A stretch of 64,000 nucleotides of DNA. It comes from Metabacillus arenae (GTDB taxonomy: Bacteria; Bacillota; Bacilli; Bacillales; Bacillaceae). The stretch lies in the NCBI RefSeq assembly GCF_014773385.1, contig NZ_JACXAI010000014.1, forward strand, positions 62,001 through 126,000, given 5' to 3'. Under the pieces are notes generated by a model. The model saw only the letters and a list, made by a program, of their open reading frames with translations, was not told the origin of the DNA and made no database searches. Positions within the stretch are counted from its first letter, which is position 1, and every line of letters begins with the position of its first letter. Position numbers and translations under genes: made by a program. Of this stretch, positions 27,807-36,550 are shown in pieces.

Positions 27807-27908
27807 ATGATTCCCGATTTCGGATTTTGTTCCGATTTCGGTCATCATACCCGCCGAATGATTCCCAATTTTGGATTTTGCTCCGATAATGGTCATCATA
27901 ACCGGTTA
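27807..27908. repeat. Two tandem 51-bp repeats between ctaF and ctaG
   Basis: Both units run ATGATTCCC(G/A)AT TT(C/T)GGATTTTG ... GGTCATCATA. Start-to-start distance is 51 nt (27807 and 27858). Unit ends are ATGA / TCAT, so each is itself a weak dyad. A smaller 11-nt repetition (CTATACCTTCG, CTATACCTGCG, CTAAACCTGCC) follows near 27914-27946. No frame is maintained through both. Confidence 0.7.
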
Positions 27909-28134
27909 CAAGCTATACCTTCGCTATACCTGCGCTAAACCTGCCTAAGGAGACTAGCCTTTTACTTGCCCTAGTATGGACAAGATGTCTAATGCCTCTC
28001 TTTCATAGTACCTGCTAGCAATTTTAGATTGTTTTGTTTAGTCTTTTGTCATAGAACGTTCATTGATACCGCTTTACAAGAGGTGTATAATGTAACCTGA
28101 GTGTGCAACATCAGCTCTTAAGGAGTGAATTCAT

Positions 28135-29040
28135 TTGGAAAATTTAGATATTTTTGGTTTTCGTGCATTGTGGAGCCCTTATTATGCCCTCGCGCTTATA
28201 CTAATAACAGTCTTCTATTTTTTAGTTATTGGCAGATGGAGAAATCGCTTTCAAGAAAGCGGGAAAGTATCAACTAAACAAAAATCGATTTTTGTTTCTG
28301 CTGTTCTGCTTTTGTATGTAACAAAAGGAAGTCCCCTTGATCTATTAGGACATATTATTTTTAGTGCTCACATGACCCAAATGGCCTTATTATACTTAGT
28401 TGTTCCCATTTTACTTATTAAGGGTATTCCAGATTGGCTGTGGAAAGCAATCTTAAGTTTGCCTGTAGTAAAACATGTATTCTCCTTCCTAACGAAACCG
28501 ATCATCGCGCTAATCGTATTTAATGGTATTTTCTCCTTCTACCATATACCTTTAATATTTGATTTTGTCAAAACGGATGCTGTCTATCATTCAATCATAA
28601 CGACAGCCATATTTGTTGCTTCATTTGCCATGTGGTGGCCCCTGTTAAATACTCTGCCAGGTTGGATACAATTGAACGGCATTAAAAAGCTTGGGTACAT
28701 ATTTGCTGATGGAGTTTTATTGACTCCAGCTTGTGCACTTATTATTTTTGCAGATACCCCCTTATATGCTACATACTCTGATCCGCAAATGTGGGTGAAT
28801 GCTATGCAATTATGCGTACCTGGTGATATGATGGCAAATTTAAGCTTGACTGGTCCTGAAATGTTTAATACTCTTCCGCTGGTTGATGACCAGCAGCTAG
28901 GCGGCGTTTTAATGAAAATCATTCAAGAAATTGTATATGGTACCGTACTTGGTATGCTCTTTTTTCAGTGGGTCCGCTCTGAAAAAGAAAAAGAAGAGCT
29001 TGAGGCTGCGGGTGGGTACAATCCTGAACCAGTGAAATAA
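28135..29040 (+). CDS. ctaG: Cytochrome oxidase assembly factor CtaG
   Basis: 301 residues, about seven to eight helices, CtaG_CaaA3 family; required for formation of active caa3 oxidase in B. subtilis, probably in CuB delivery. Family landmarks: [30 protein letters not shown], and the late segment [20 protein letters not shown]. Start TTG 28135, behind AAGGAGTG. Separated from ctaF by terminator and repeats, so it has its own promoter; followed by ctaM after 35 nt. Confidence 0.93.
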   Translation: MENLDIFGFRALWSPYYALALILITVFYFLVIGRWRNRFQESGKVSTKQKSIFVSAVLLLYVTKGSPLDLLGHIIFSAHMTQMALLYLVVPILLIKGIPDWLWKAILSLPVVKHVFSFLTKPIIALIVFNGIFSFYHIPLIFDFVKTDAVYHSIITTAIFVASFAMWWPLLNTLPGWIQLNGIKKLGYIFADGVLLTPACALIIFADTPLYATYSDPQMWVNAMQLCVPGDMMANLSLTGPEMFNTLPLVDDQQLGGVLMKIIQEIVYGTVLGMLFFQWVRSEKEKEELEAAGGYNPEPVK

Positions 29041-29075
29041 CGGGATGGACTATACGTTAAGAGAGGTAGCTATAA

Positions 29076-29543
29076 ATGAACATATCATTGCCTATATTAC
29101 CAACTATTAGTACAGCCTTTATCGTGTTGAGTGCTGTTTTTGTTGCTATTGGCTGGTACCTAATTAAGCAAAGAAAAATAGAATCTCATAAAAAAACGAT
29201 GTTTCTAGCAGCTATATTTGCCCTAATCTTTTTTATAGTTTATGTGTCTAGGACGATTTTTGTAGGAAACACGGCTTTTGGTGGTCCGGAAACTCTTAAG
29301 GTCTATTATACGGTGTTTTTGATTTTTCATATTTTTTTAGCAACTGTTGGAGCTGTATTTGGGATTGTAACTCTCCTTACGGGCTACAATAATAAATTAT
29401 CTAGACACCGGAGGCTGGGCCCCATTACAAGTATCATTTGGTTTTTTACAGCGATAACGGGTGTTGCTGTCTATTTATTACTTTACGTATTCTATACCGG
29501 CGGTGAAAAAACGTCTGTCATTAGAGCGATTCTTGGCTACTAA
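29076..29543 (+). CDS. ctaM: DUF420 membrane protein, CtaM/YozB-like oxidase assembly factor
   Basis: 155 residues, four helices, matching the DUF420 family: IESHKKTMFLAAIFALIFFI, VYYTVFLIFHIFLATVGAVFG, and RHRRLGPITSIIWFFTAITG with conserved histidines. CtaM of Staphylococcus and YozB of B. subtilis are needed for heme-A terminal oxidases. Here it sits directly behind ctaG and ahead of a terminator, so oxidase maturation is a good inference. SD GAGAGG before ATG 29076. Confidence 0.88.
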   Translation: MNISLPILPTISTAFIVLSAVFVAIGWYLIKQRKIESHKKTMFLAAIFALIFFIVYVSRTIFVGNTAFGGPETLKVYYTVFLIFHIFLATVGAVFGIVTLLTGYNNKLSRHRRLGPITSIIWFFTAITGVAVYLLLYVFYTGGEKTSVIRAILGY

Positions 29544-29551
29544 TTTTTTAC

Positions 29552-29590
29552 AAGGTGTTGCAGAGTTTCCTTTCTGTAACACCTTTTTTA
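29552..29590 (+). terminator. Terminator of ctaG-ctaM
   Basis: AAGGTGTTGCAGAG ... CTGTAACACCTTTTTT. Confidence 0.85.
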
Positions 29591-29643
29591 TAGTTTCAGA
29601 AAGTCTAAGCCGATTAAAGTATAACGCATTAAAGTTAATTAAT

Positions 29644-29722
29644 CGTTGTCCAGCGCAGGCGTACAGGACTTCCTAGTTCCGGCAGGCATAAGGACTAGCG
29701 CCTTGCGCTTTTCGGTCTAAGA
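29644..29722 (+). repeat. Dispersed repeat B, short copy
   Basis: TTGTCCAGCGCAGGCGTACAGG ... GGACTAGCGCCTTGCGCTTTTC; lacks the central dyad of the longer copies. The gap 29544-30383 is fully explained by repeats B and A. Confidence 0.65.
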
Positions 29723-29768
29723 TCAGAATGTGAATGGAATCCCATTTTTGGAGGTTTAAAAAAATACA

Positions 29769-30153
29769 GCTATTCTGCACACTAATCAGTTTTGTTGATA
29801 TATGTCGAATAATCGATATATTGAAATTTTCGAAGATAAGTCTGCCGATTTCGGAGATAAATTTGAAAAATCGAAGATATAAGGGGAAAAATCGAAGATA
29901 AGTTGAACGATTGATAGGCGACCCGAGTGCAAATAGCGTTTGTTTATTGAATGAATAATCATAAATCGTTTGAAATGTGACCAAAATGAAGCGAAACATC
30001 CTAAAGAACTAGTCAAAGAGTATAGATAAAAGGAAAATAGCCCAATCAAATCCTTTAAATTCATTTTCATAAAAAGAAATCAGCACTTTCCATGATTTCA
30101 TTCACTTTCCAACTTCGATCCCCTCTTGAAAGACACGAAGCGTTTTCTTACTG
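29769..30153. repeat. Dispersed intergenic repeat A, copy 2
   Basis: Aligns with 8931-9264 from the first base (GTGCAGAATAG-type left end) through the four TCGAAGATAAG-like units to the AAATCAGC hairpin and the CGAAGCGTTTTCTTA right end, with an extra ~47 bp near 30020-30070. The hairpin arm is partly mutated (CACTTTCCATGATTTC). Confidence 0.75.
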
Positions 30154-30189
30154 ATAAAGATTTAAGAGTATATGTGTTGGAGTATGTTT

Positions 30190-30270
30190 GGTGTTATCTA
30201 GCTCCACGAGCCATCAGCCCTTAAGTCTCAGGGTCAATCCGGCAAAAGATTTGTACCTTCCATCAATGGG
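30190..30270 (+). repeat. Dispersed repeat B, partial copy
   Basis: TATCTAGCTCCACGAGCCATC and CTTAAGTCTCAGGGTCAA match the left half of the copy at 12775 (reverse strand); the right half is missing. Confidence 0.5.
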
Positions 30271-30383
30271 AATTTTACTGCCTGTTAAGAGAAGAGGAAC
30301 ATGTTTATTTGGTGAGGTTCGGAAAGAAAGTTAAAATGAGAATGTAAAAAGCAAAAGCTCATGATGAACTTTTGCCGCTTTGA

Positions 30384-30740
30384 CTATTGCAATTTGCTGA
30401 GTTCTTCTTTTACTTGGACCAGCAACGATTGGGAAGTATTAATAATTTGGGAAGGGAAATTTTCGTCTTCTCCATACTCCACACCGTGTGGATAATAATA
30501 CTTTCCTAGAAGGGGAGTTAGAAGCTTTATGACAGCATCGCGTCTTCCTACATCACCTTCAACTGCGAAACCTTGGACACGAAGGTAGAAAACTTCTCCC
30601 TTAGCTTCAAATTTACGATCATAGGTTACCCGTTCATAATCCCATTGTCCTGCTCTAACAAGACCTAATTCTTCCATAATTTCGTCAAGACGTAACAGGT
30701 CAGCAGTAAGTCCTTCAATACCTGTACCTTCAAATTTCAT
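30384..30740 (-). CDS. ylbA: YugN-like family protein (YlbA position)
   Basis: 118 residues (MKFEGTGIEGLTADLLRLDE). A small soluble protein, no signal or membrane segment, with a YugN-like body (QWDYERVTYDRKFEAKGEVF, LGKYYYPHGVEYGEDENFP). The internal ATG at 30740 is used because AGGAGGG lies ~10 nt upstream; the frame's first possible start lies upstream of this site. Downstream of the ctaG cluster, which is the ylbA place in B. subtilis. Function is unknown. Confidence 0.75.
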   Translation of the reverse strand: MKFEGTGIEGLTADLLRLDEIMEELGLVRAGQWDYERVTYDRKFEAKGEVFYLRVQGFAVEGDVGRRDAVIKLLTPLLGKYYYPHGVEYGEDENFPSQIINTSQSLLVQVKEELSKLQ

Positions 30741-31370
30741 TATGTATTCCCTCCTAAAACGGCAAATTACAGTACGATTTAAGCGCATTCATATATAAAA
30801 GCTCTTCCTACTTATAATAAAACGAACAGAGAGAAGTTGCAATGCAAACAAATACAATAATAAAGAAATAAAGTTTTTAAGGTAGAATAATATTGGGATA
30901 ATGAGAGTATTAATTTGGCAAGCAGGTATAAGTGTGAAATTGGGCTATCGTCATAGTCCACTCTCATTGCGTATACCCTTAATTTCTCAAACTACTCCTC
31001 AAAAAGTTTTGTGTAAACATCTAGTTTTTGCCTGACTAAATGTTTGTCCCACGCAACCGGCTATGGATCCCCTGAGCTTATAAGCTCGTCTGTAAAATGG
31101 TTAGACTATTCTTATACTTGACTCCAATAGACTAACACCTTTTGAGCTATTCTTATGCAAATGATGGTTGATATTTATTGTCAAACCGGCTATCTTCCAC
31201 TATCATGGGTAATGAGTACTGATTATTGAACAAACAGAATATCTTTGTTTTAATAGCAGCAGACTATCATGTTAACCTTTCTGAATTGTAGTAGAAAAGG
31301 TATAGTTATTTTAACCATTCATATAATTGAAGTAACTAATTGAAACAGTTTGTTTACGGAGGGGACCAAA
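30741..31370. other. Gene-free stretch before ylbC
   Basis: No frame with a credible ribosome site on either strand. ylbB (CBS-domain protein in B. subtilis) would be expected here but no trace was recognised. A small dyad GAGCTTATAAGCTC is near 31075. Confidence 0.5.
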
Positions 31371-32429
31371 CTGAGAAGTATTTTTAGAATTGTCTTCATT
31401 TTACTAATAATTTTTGGCACTTATACGGTTTTTATTCAATTTAGCCCAGATGAAAATGCTCAACAGAAACAACAAAGTCAATCAGAGGAAGAAGATGTTC
31501 AAATTGCCAGTGAAAAAGGGGAACAGGATTTAGACTTACCAGAAGATGGCCTGTTAGCTTTAATCGGGGAGTCATCCGATTCAATAAAAACCCGCTTAGG
31601 TGAACCAAGCAGGGTTGACCCATCTGCATATGATTTTGACTGGTGGATATATAACAAGAATGCCGATCAGTATGTTCAAATAGGGGTAAAAAAGGGTAAG
31701 GTGGTAAGTGTTTATGCCAATGGGTTTGATACAAAGGTCAAGCCTTTCAAAATCGGGCAGTCTATCAGTGATATATACAAAATCACAACCATTACACCAA
31801 ATATCAGTATTGAATATGAAGGAAACTCATATAGATTTGAGTTTTCTGAGCAGGATATGAATACAAGACCGACGATTAAATTAGGACAAGCGTATGTTCA
31901 GTTATACATTGATAAGTTCGATGGAACATTGTCAAGTATAAGAGCATCAGATGTTGAAACGTTTGTCATGCAGCGGCAATATGAAGTGGTCTATCGAGGA
32001 GAATTAATTAAGCCTTCAGAAAAAACTAGAGAAGAGTGGATGGAAATTGAAGAAGGGGCTGAACGGCAAATTCTGGATATCACAAATGTTATCCGCAAAA
32101 AGCATGATCTGCCATCTGTAGAATGGGATGAGGAGACTGCAAATGTTGCCTACAAGCATAGTGAAGATATGAATGCTAATAGCTATTTTTCCCACGAATC
32201 ACCTAGTCAAGGGACGCTTGCTGACCGGTTAGACCGTGGGCAAGTCACCTATCAAATGGCTGGTGAAAATATAGCAGCACAGTACACGGATGGGATTGCT
32301 GCTGTGGAAGGCTGGCTCAATAGTAAAGGTCATCGGGAAGCACTTCTTAATCAAGACTTTACACACTTAGGTGTGGGAGTGTACGAAACTCACTATACCC
32401 AAAATTTCATTAAGAAATGGGATAGTTAA
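31371..32429 (+). CDS. ylbC: YlbC-like CAP/SCP superfamily secreted protein
   Basis: 352 residues: N-terminal signal/anchor helix (FRIVFILLIIFGTYTVFIQF), an acidic linker, a CAP-associated N domain (~60-210, LIGESSDSIKTRLGEPSRVD) and a C-terminal CAP/SCP domain (TNVIRKKHDLPSVEWDEETA, AGENIA, GHREALL). The start seems to be CTG 31371: GGAGGGG lies 7 nt upstream at 31358-31364, inside the frame that would otherwise begin at TTG 31350. Exported or membrane-anchored, function unknown; the ylbC position is conserved. Confidence 0.87.
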   Translation: MRSIFRIVFILLIIFGTYTVFIQFSPDENAQQKQQSQSEEEDVQIASEKGEQDLDLPEDGLLALIGESSDSIKTRLGEPSRVDPSAYDFDWWIYNKNADQYVQIGVKKGKVVSVYANGFDTKVKPFKIGQSISDIYKITTITPNISIEYEGNSYRFEFSEQDMNTRPTIKLGQAYVQLYIDKFDGTLSSIRASDVETFVMQRQYEVVYRGELIKPSEKTREEWMEIEEGAERQILDITNVIRKKHDLPSVEWDEETANVAYKHSEDMNANSYFSHESPSQGTLADRLDRGQVTYQMAGENIAAQYTDGIAAVEGWLNSKGHREALLNQDFTHLGVGVYETHYTQNFIKKWDS

Positions 32430-32436
32430 GCTCGAA

Positions 32437-32478
32437 CTGTAAGCGTCTGATAAGATTCATGACAGACGCTGTTTTTTT
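32437..32478 (+). terminator. Terminator of ylbC
   Basis: AAGCGTCTG ATAAGATTCATGA CAGACGCTGTTTTTTT. Confidence 0.85.
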
Positions 32479-32562
32479 ATGGCTCAGCTATTAACCCATT
32501 CATATAAGTGGAAGTCTGGCTCAAGCGGCTTGTCAGCCTGTGGCCAAAATTCTATCGCCAAT

Positions 32563-32637
32563 AGGGGCTGTCCGATAAGTCCCTAAAAAAAGCAGATCAG
32601 GAAAACAACTCGTTTTTCCTGATCTGTTTTTTTGTTA
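32563..32637. repeat. Possible transposon-end remnant plus strong hairpin
   Basis: AGGGGCTGTCCGATAAGTCCC resembles ends of IS1182-type elements as I recall them, followed by GCAGATCAGGAAAAAC-like hairpin arms (CAGATCAGGAAAA / TTTTCCTGATCTG) and a T run. No transposase is near. Confidence 0.35.
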
Positions 32638-32654
32638 TTTCTGTGTTTCAAGGC

Positions 32655-32782
32655 AGTACCGAGGTGAATGCCTGCTACCTTCAGTAGATTGTGGGCTAAT
32701 GCCACAATCCCGAACTCGACTTGGACTTTGTCGAGACCCCTTTTGGCGTCGAAGGACTAGCACCTTTTGCTTTTTGTTGATT
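32655..32782 (+). repeat. Dispersed repeat B-like element
   Basis: Starts near AGGTGAATGCCTGCTACC and ends GAAGGACTAGCACCTTTTGCTTTTTG, the same right end as other B copies. An internal dyad ACTCGACTTGGACTTTGTCGAG is present. Fills the gap before the thioesterase gene. Confidence 0.55.
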
Positions 32783-32793
32783 TTAATTAAATT

Positions 32794-33282
32794 TCAAGCC
32801 CTCCTTTTGATAATAAAAAAACTTGCAGTACTATGGGCTATAAGCTGACCATCATCTCTAAATACCTTTCCTTCTGTTACGATAGTTTTGGTTCCTTTAT
32901 GTATAAGAGAGGCATTACAAACTAATTCCTTTCCGATACCTGGTGCTACATAGTTTATTTTCATTTCTGTTGTTACGGCTGCATAATCACTTGGAAGGTA
33001 TTGAAATGCTAATGAGCCCATAGCTGAATCTAAAAGAGTAGCTGTAATGCCTCCATGCACAATATTTAAAGAATTTTGGATAAGCGCAGAATTTGGGATT
33101 CTTATCGTAAAGATATCATCCTTAAATTCACTTTCTGCATGAAGCAATGCCCCAATATACGAGCCACTTTTCCTTTGTTTGCGTTGATTTAATCCCTCTA
33201 TAATAAACTCAAAGTCTTGCAATTCACTTTCGTTTAACTCATTTATCCATTGAAATATCTTTTCTTTTCGTTTATCCGCCAT
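32794..33282 (-). CDS. PaaI-type hotdog-fold acyl-CoA thioesterase
   Basis: 162 residues. An N-terminal helical extension (~45 residues) precedes the hotdog domain: SLNIVHGGITATLLDSAMGSLAF contains the family HGG(I/M) motif and the Asp at the active-site helix; the strand MKINYVAPG follows. Such proteins hydrolyse acyl-CoA thioesters; the substrate is not predictable. It stands alone between repeats and divergent to ylbD. Confidence 0.85.
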   Translation of the reverse strand: MADKRKEKIFQWINELNESELQDFEFIIEGLNQRKQRKSGSYIGALLHAESEFKDDIFTIRIPNSALIQNSLNIVHGGITATLLDSAMGSLAFQYLPSDYAAVTTEMKINYVAPGIGKELVCNASLIHKGTKTIVTEGKVFRDDGQLIAHSTASFFIIKRRA

Positions 33283-33460
33283 GACGTTCTGTGTTCCTTT
33301 CTATATAAGGTAATTTAATGGTATCACAATTTCTTACTATTATAGCGCCCTAAGCTTTTCTTTTTTCAAGGAACATATGGGGAAGAAAAATGGGCGAACC
33401 ATACAATGGGTAAAAGGGTAGAATATAGTAGGCAAATGTAGCGGAGAGGAGCAAAAAAAT

Positions 33461-33856
33461 ATGACTAAAACATTACATCCGTCCATTGTCGAATTTAAGG
33501 AGTTTGTTAAACGTCACCCCAAATTAGTACAAGAAGTTAGAGGCGGCCATAAACAATGGCAAGAGGTTTACGAAAATTGGGTTTTATTAGGAGAGAATGA
33601 TTCGATTTGGAAGCCTTATGTTGAAGAAGGTTCTAAGCAAACTCAAGAGGAAGCTGAAAATAAGGCAGCCTTTCTTTCATCTATGATGAACGCCATAAAA
33701 AACATGGATGCAAATCAAATGAACCACCACATCCATCAAGTCAGCAATACTATAACAACCTTCCAAAATTTATTATCACAATTCGGAATTGGCCAGGGCA
33801 CTACTCCTAAAAGCGGCAGCCAGTCAAGTCATCCATTCTCGTTTAGAAAAGATTAG
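33461..33856 (+). CDS. ylbD: YlbD family (putative spore coat) protein
   Basis: 131 residues, helical and polar (FKEFVKRHPKLVQEVRGGHK, QEVYENWVLLGENDSIWKPY), with a flexible Ser-rich C-terminus. YlbD is annotated as a coat protein in Bacillus on limited evidence. SD GGAGAGG before ATG 33461; ylbE follows after 8 nt in the same transcript. Order ylbC-ylbD-ylbE is conserved. Confidence 0.87.
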   Translation: MTKTLHPSIVEFKEFVKRHPKLVQEVRGGHKQWQEVYENWVLLGENDSIWKPYVEEGSKQTQEEAENKAAFLSSMMNAIKNMDANQMNHHIHQVSNTITTFQNLLSQFGIGQGTTPKSGSQSSHPFSFRKD

Positions 33857-33864
33857 GTGAGGAT

Positions 33865-34104
33865 ATGAGAAAAGAAGTAATCGATTTTATTGAAGCAGAT
33901 AAAGATTTAAAGAAATTCATTCGAGAAAATCCGTATTGGTATCGAAAACTTTCTAGAAATCCTAAAGATACAAAATCGTTTCAGGTTTCAATGATGAATC
34001 AATACCAGAAAACAATCCCTCATAAGGTAGCCCAATTCTCGAATTCCATTCAGATGGCAAATATGATGGTCGGTATGTTTCACGCAATGAAGCATCAGGA
34101 TTAA
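33865..34104 (+). CDS. ylbE: YlbE-like protein
   Basis: 79 residues with FIRENPYWYRKLSRNP near residues 19-34, the YlbE signature, and a helical C-terminal half ending QMANMMVGMFHAMKHQD. Starts 8 nt after ylbD with AGGTGAGGAT at the junction. Function is unknown. Confidence 0.87.
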   Translation: MRKEVIDFIEADKDLKKFIRENPYWYRKLSRNPKDTKSFQVSMMNQYQKTIPHKVAQFSNSIQMANMMVGMFHAMKHQD

Positions 34105-34359
34105 TATACAAAGGGGCTGACTTGTTTCAGTCCTTTTCTTTTTCCCGCTCTTAATCAGGTAAGATCTTATGCAGCTGAGCTTAAAGGTAGGTGCGGGAAA
34201 AAGATATCCCCAATGCTTTAAAGATTCATTTTTGTAAAATCGAATAACATTAGGAGATAATTAGAATTAAAGAAATTCGTTGTTTTCATCCGTTCATCCT
34301 TTATTCATGATTTTACAACAAAAAGCAAACACTATAAGCAGTCAAAGGAGGATGATAGA

Positions 34360-34776
34360 ATGAAGACACTTTTTTATCTTTTTACTATTCTTGTACTTTT
34401 AGCAGGATGTACGAATGACAAACCAAGACCTGAGGGACATATAAAAGCCAATTCACTACACACACCAAATGGACAATTAGAAGCGATTACGACGATGCAG
34501 CAGGAAAAAAAAGCTTCACAAATGCATATTAAACATCATGTTAAAGGCAGAAATGTTTATATTGAATGTTTCATTCCTAACTTTTCTTTATCAAAAAGAG
34601 GAAAAGACCATGGCTATCTTCAGCTTTATGTTGATGGCAAAATAAAGGATAAAATTCACACAGCCGCATTTTTTATAAAAGACCTTTCCAGGGGAGACCA
34701 CCAAATAACGATTGAAATGGTTTCTAACCATTCAAAACAAAATAAAATAAAGCAAACCATTCATGTTACAATTTAA
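34360..34776 (+). CDS. Small lipoprotein of unknown function
   Basis: 138 residues. Signal peptide with lipobox LLAGC (Cys17), so lipid-anchored outside the membrane. The rest looks beta-rich (NVYIECFIPNFSLSKRGKDH, LQLYVDGKIKDKIHTAAFFI, GDHQITIEMV), reminiscent of an Ig-like or YtkA-like domain but not assigned. AAAGGAGGATG precedes the ATG. Lies between ylbE and ylbF with its own spacing of 255 nt. Confidence 0.75.
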   Translation: MKTLFYLFTILVLLAGCTNDKPRPEGHIKANSLHTPNGQLEAITTMQQEKKASQMHIKHHVKGRNVYIECFIPNFSLSKRGKDHGYLQLYVDGKIKDKIHTAAFFIKDLSRGDHQITIEMVSNHSKQNKIKQTIHVTI

Positions 34777-34841
34777 GAGGAGACTCCATTATTTTCATAC
34801 TCATTGACTTCATGGTAAAATGAATGAGGAGGTGCAGGTGA

Positions 34842-35291
34842 TTGATTTTTGCTACAATCGAAAGCGTCGATATTCTAGACAAGGCAGAGGGTCTTGCAGG
34901 GCTCATTTTACAAACAGATGAAGCAGACGAATACCGCCGTTGTTCACATATAATAAAAACTGATAAAACAGTGCAAAAGATGATTGCAAACTTTGCGAAA
35001 ACGAAAGAGCTCTATGAAGATGTTCAAAGGTTTGGAAAATACCATCCTGATTATAAAAAACTTACGAAGGAAATGCGTGAAGTAAAGCGTGAGTTAGATT
35101 TAAATGAGCATATCGCTGCTTTCAAGAAAGCTGAAAAAGAGCTTCAATCGATTCTCGATGAAGTGAGCATTGAACTTGGAAAAGCCGTGTCTGAGCATAT
35201 AAAAGTGCCTACTGGAAATCCATTCTTTGACTCCATGAGTGCATGCAGCGGTGGCTGCGGGACTGGTGGAAGCTGTGGATGCAGTGCCTAA
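34842..35291 (+). CDS. ylbF: YlbF/RicF, component of the Ric (Y-complex) RNA-maturation factor
   Basis: 149 residues, long helical domain (KYHPDYKKLTKEMREVKREL) followed by VPTGNPFFDSMS and the Cys-rich tail CSGGCGTGGSCGC, the known cluster-binding tail of RicF. With YmcA and YaaT it carries Fe-S clusters and assists RNase Y; in B. subtilis it affects competence, sporulation and biofilm. TTG start 34842 behind GAGGAGGTG. Terminator directly after. Confidence 0.93.
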   Translation: MIFATIESVDILDKAEGLAGLILQTDEADEYRRCSHIIKTDKTVQKMIANFAKTKELYEDVQRFGKYHPDYKKLTKEMREVKRELDLNEHIAAFKKAEKELQSILDEVSIELGKAVSEHIKVPTGNPFFDSMSACSGGCGTGGSCGCSA

Positions 35292-35299
35292 TAAATAAG

Positions 35300-35345
35300 A
35301 GGTTGCCCCCTCGAAGTTTTCACATTGAGGGGGCAACTTTTTTTG
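35300..35345 (+). terminator. Terminator of ylbF
   Basis: GTTGCCCCCTC ... GAGGGGGCAAC followed by TTTTTTTT. Confidence 0.9.
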
Positions 35346-35355
35346 AAAGATAATT

Positions 35356-35634
35356 TCATCCTGCCACAAACTTTGACTGTGGTATCTTACATGGATTGGA
35401 AACCAATATTTTAAACTGATCGTTTCGATGAACATACATACTAGGAGAATATTGAGAGCCGGACACCAAACTCTTTGTCATGGCACGTAAACGTAAAATC
35501 TGTCTCAAATCACCAGCATTGGGAAGGTGTTTGACCAAATTTTTTGTATCTGGCTCGTATAGAGAATAAATGGAACATACAAATCTTCTTAAATCGAAAG
35601 TTTGCTTTAATCGTTTACGTGAAAAAGTGAATGA
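35356..35634 (-). pseudogene. Possible decayed gene, open frame lacking a start
   Basis: About 92 codons open on the minus strand, reading SRKRLKQTFDLRRFVCSIYS ... NLVKHLPNAGDLRQILRLRA ... LVSGSQYSPSMYVH, then stop. The composition looks protein-like and the stretch has no other explanation, but the frame opens right after a TGA and has only weak internal TTG/ATG starts. Perhaps a 5'-truncated gene. I do not recognise the family. Confidence 0.3.
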
Positions 35635-35729
35635 TCATTATTCTGTACCGAGCTCCATCGGGCATTCCTTAAAGTAAAAAGCCTGTCAATGAGGCTAATT
35701 TTATACTAAAACCATGCGGTTTTTATTCA

Positions 35730-36050
35730 TCATTTCATTAACCGAATACAGTCTATACACATATTCCCACAGCAGAACATTTTTTCTTGCGGAACAAAAA
35801 ATCTGTGTCTATAGACAAATTGAATGCCATCATTTCTTACAAAAGTGGTTTCAGAGGTGATTTTTTTTCCGGTCATAGCAATTTTTGCGGAAGCCTTAAG
35901 CTGCTTTTCTAATTCATTCTGGGTAAGGTGTTCTTTATGGAAAACGTATAAAAAAGGGATTCCAGCTATTTTCTTTGTAAAGCATTGATTAATAAGAGGA
36001 TGTTTTTGTAATTCAAACAGAAATATTTCCCAAACGGAAGCTAAATCCAA
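35730..36050 (-). CDS. Unknown protein with C-terminal Cys motif
   Basis: 106 residues, no signal or membrane segment. Middle: PFLYVFHKEHLTQNELEKQL and SETTFVRNDGIQFVYRHRFF; the end is FCCGNMCIDCIRLMK, a CCxxxCxxC motif that might bind zinc or a metal cluster. AAAGGAGT lies upstream of the ATG. It sits between ylbF and ylbG on the opposite strand, a place where B. subtilis has no gene as far as I recall. Family not recognised. Confidence 0.6.
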   Translation of the reverse strand: MDLASVWEIFLFELQKHPLINQCFTKKIAGIPFLYVFHKEHLTQNELEKQLKASAKIAMTGKKITSETTFVRNDGIQFVYRHRFFVPQEKMFCCGNMCIDCIRLMK

Positions 36051-36141
36051 AAGTTTAGACTCCTTTCGGCATATATTATATATTGTGGATCTTTCAAAAA
36101 ACTGTTAAAATTTGATTGAATTGGTGTAAAGGGTGGTATTT

Positions 36142-36414
36142 ATGTTTGGTCAACGACAAGGAATAATAATTTGGATGCATTCATTAAAAAATGTTAAGAT
36201 GCTGCGCCGTTTTGGTAATATTCATCATGTTTCTAAGCGTTTAAAATACGTTGTCTTATATTGCGGGATGGAGTCAGTTGATCAAACCATTGAGAAGCTT
36301 TCCACCTACTCTTTTATAAAACACGTTGAGCCATCTTATAAACCTTATATAAAGCTTGAGTTCGAATCAAAAATTGACAAAGCAAAAGAATATGATTACA
36401 AAATGGGTTTATAA
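36142..36414 (+). CDS. ylbG: YlbG family protein (DUF2129)
   Basis: 90 residues starting MFGQRQGIIIWMHSLKNVKM, with KRLKYVVLYCGMESVDQTIE and HVEPSYKPYIKLEFE, the DUF2129 pattern. Start ATG 36142 preferred over GTG 36133 because AAAGGGTGG overlaps the latter. Function is unknown; part of the conserved ylbF-ylbG-ylbH order. Confidence 0.88.
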   Translation: MFGQRQGIIIWMHSLKNVKMLRRFGNIHHVSKRLKYVVLYCGMESVDQTIEKLSTYSFIKHVEPSYKPYIKLEFESKIDKAKEYDYKMGL

Positions 36415-36487
36415 GCTGTACCCTCCAATGTCATGTACACTAGATACAATAAAGTTGAAAAACTGGAGTTTCTTCTAAGAGTAAATA

Positions 36488-36522
36488 TCTAGGGACGCTT
36501 GATAAGAGTGGCGACCCTAGAT
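36488..36522. terminator. Terminator between ylbG and the converging gene
   Basis: TCTAGGG-(A)CGC ... GCG(A)CCCTAGA stem, with TTATTTTAT after it on the plus strand. Confidence 0.65.
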
Positions 36523-36550
36523 TATTTTATATTCTGCCCTAGTTGTTTCT

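Noticed and set aside
27807-27946. Short direct repeats as a CRISPR array
   Set aside because: Only two 51-bp units without spacers and no cas genes anywhere in the window.
29673-30070. Minus-strand frames of 108 and 94 codons
   Set aside because: They read through repeat B and repeat A; different phases overlap and no ribosome site is present.
32563-32637. Full insertion sequence
   Set aside because: Only one end-like motif and a hairpin; no transposase frame or second end found.
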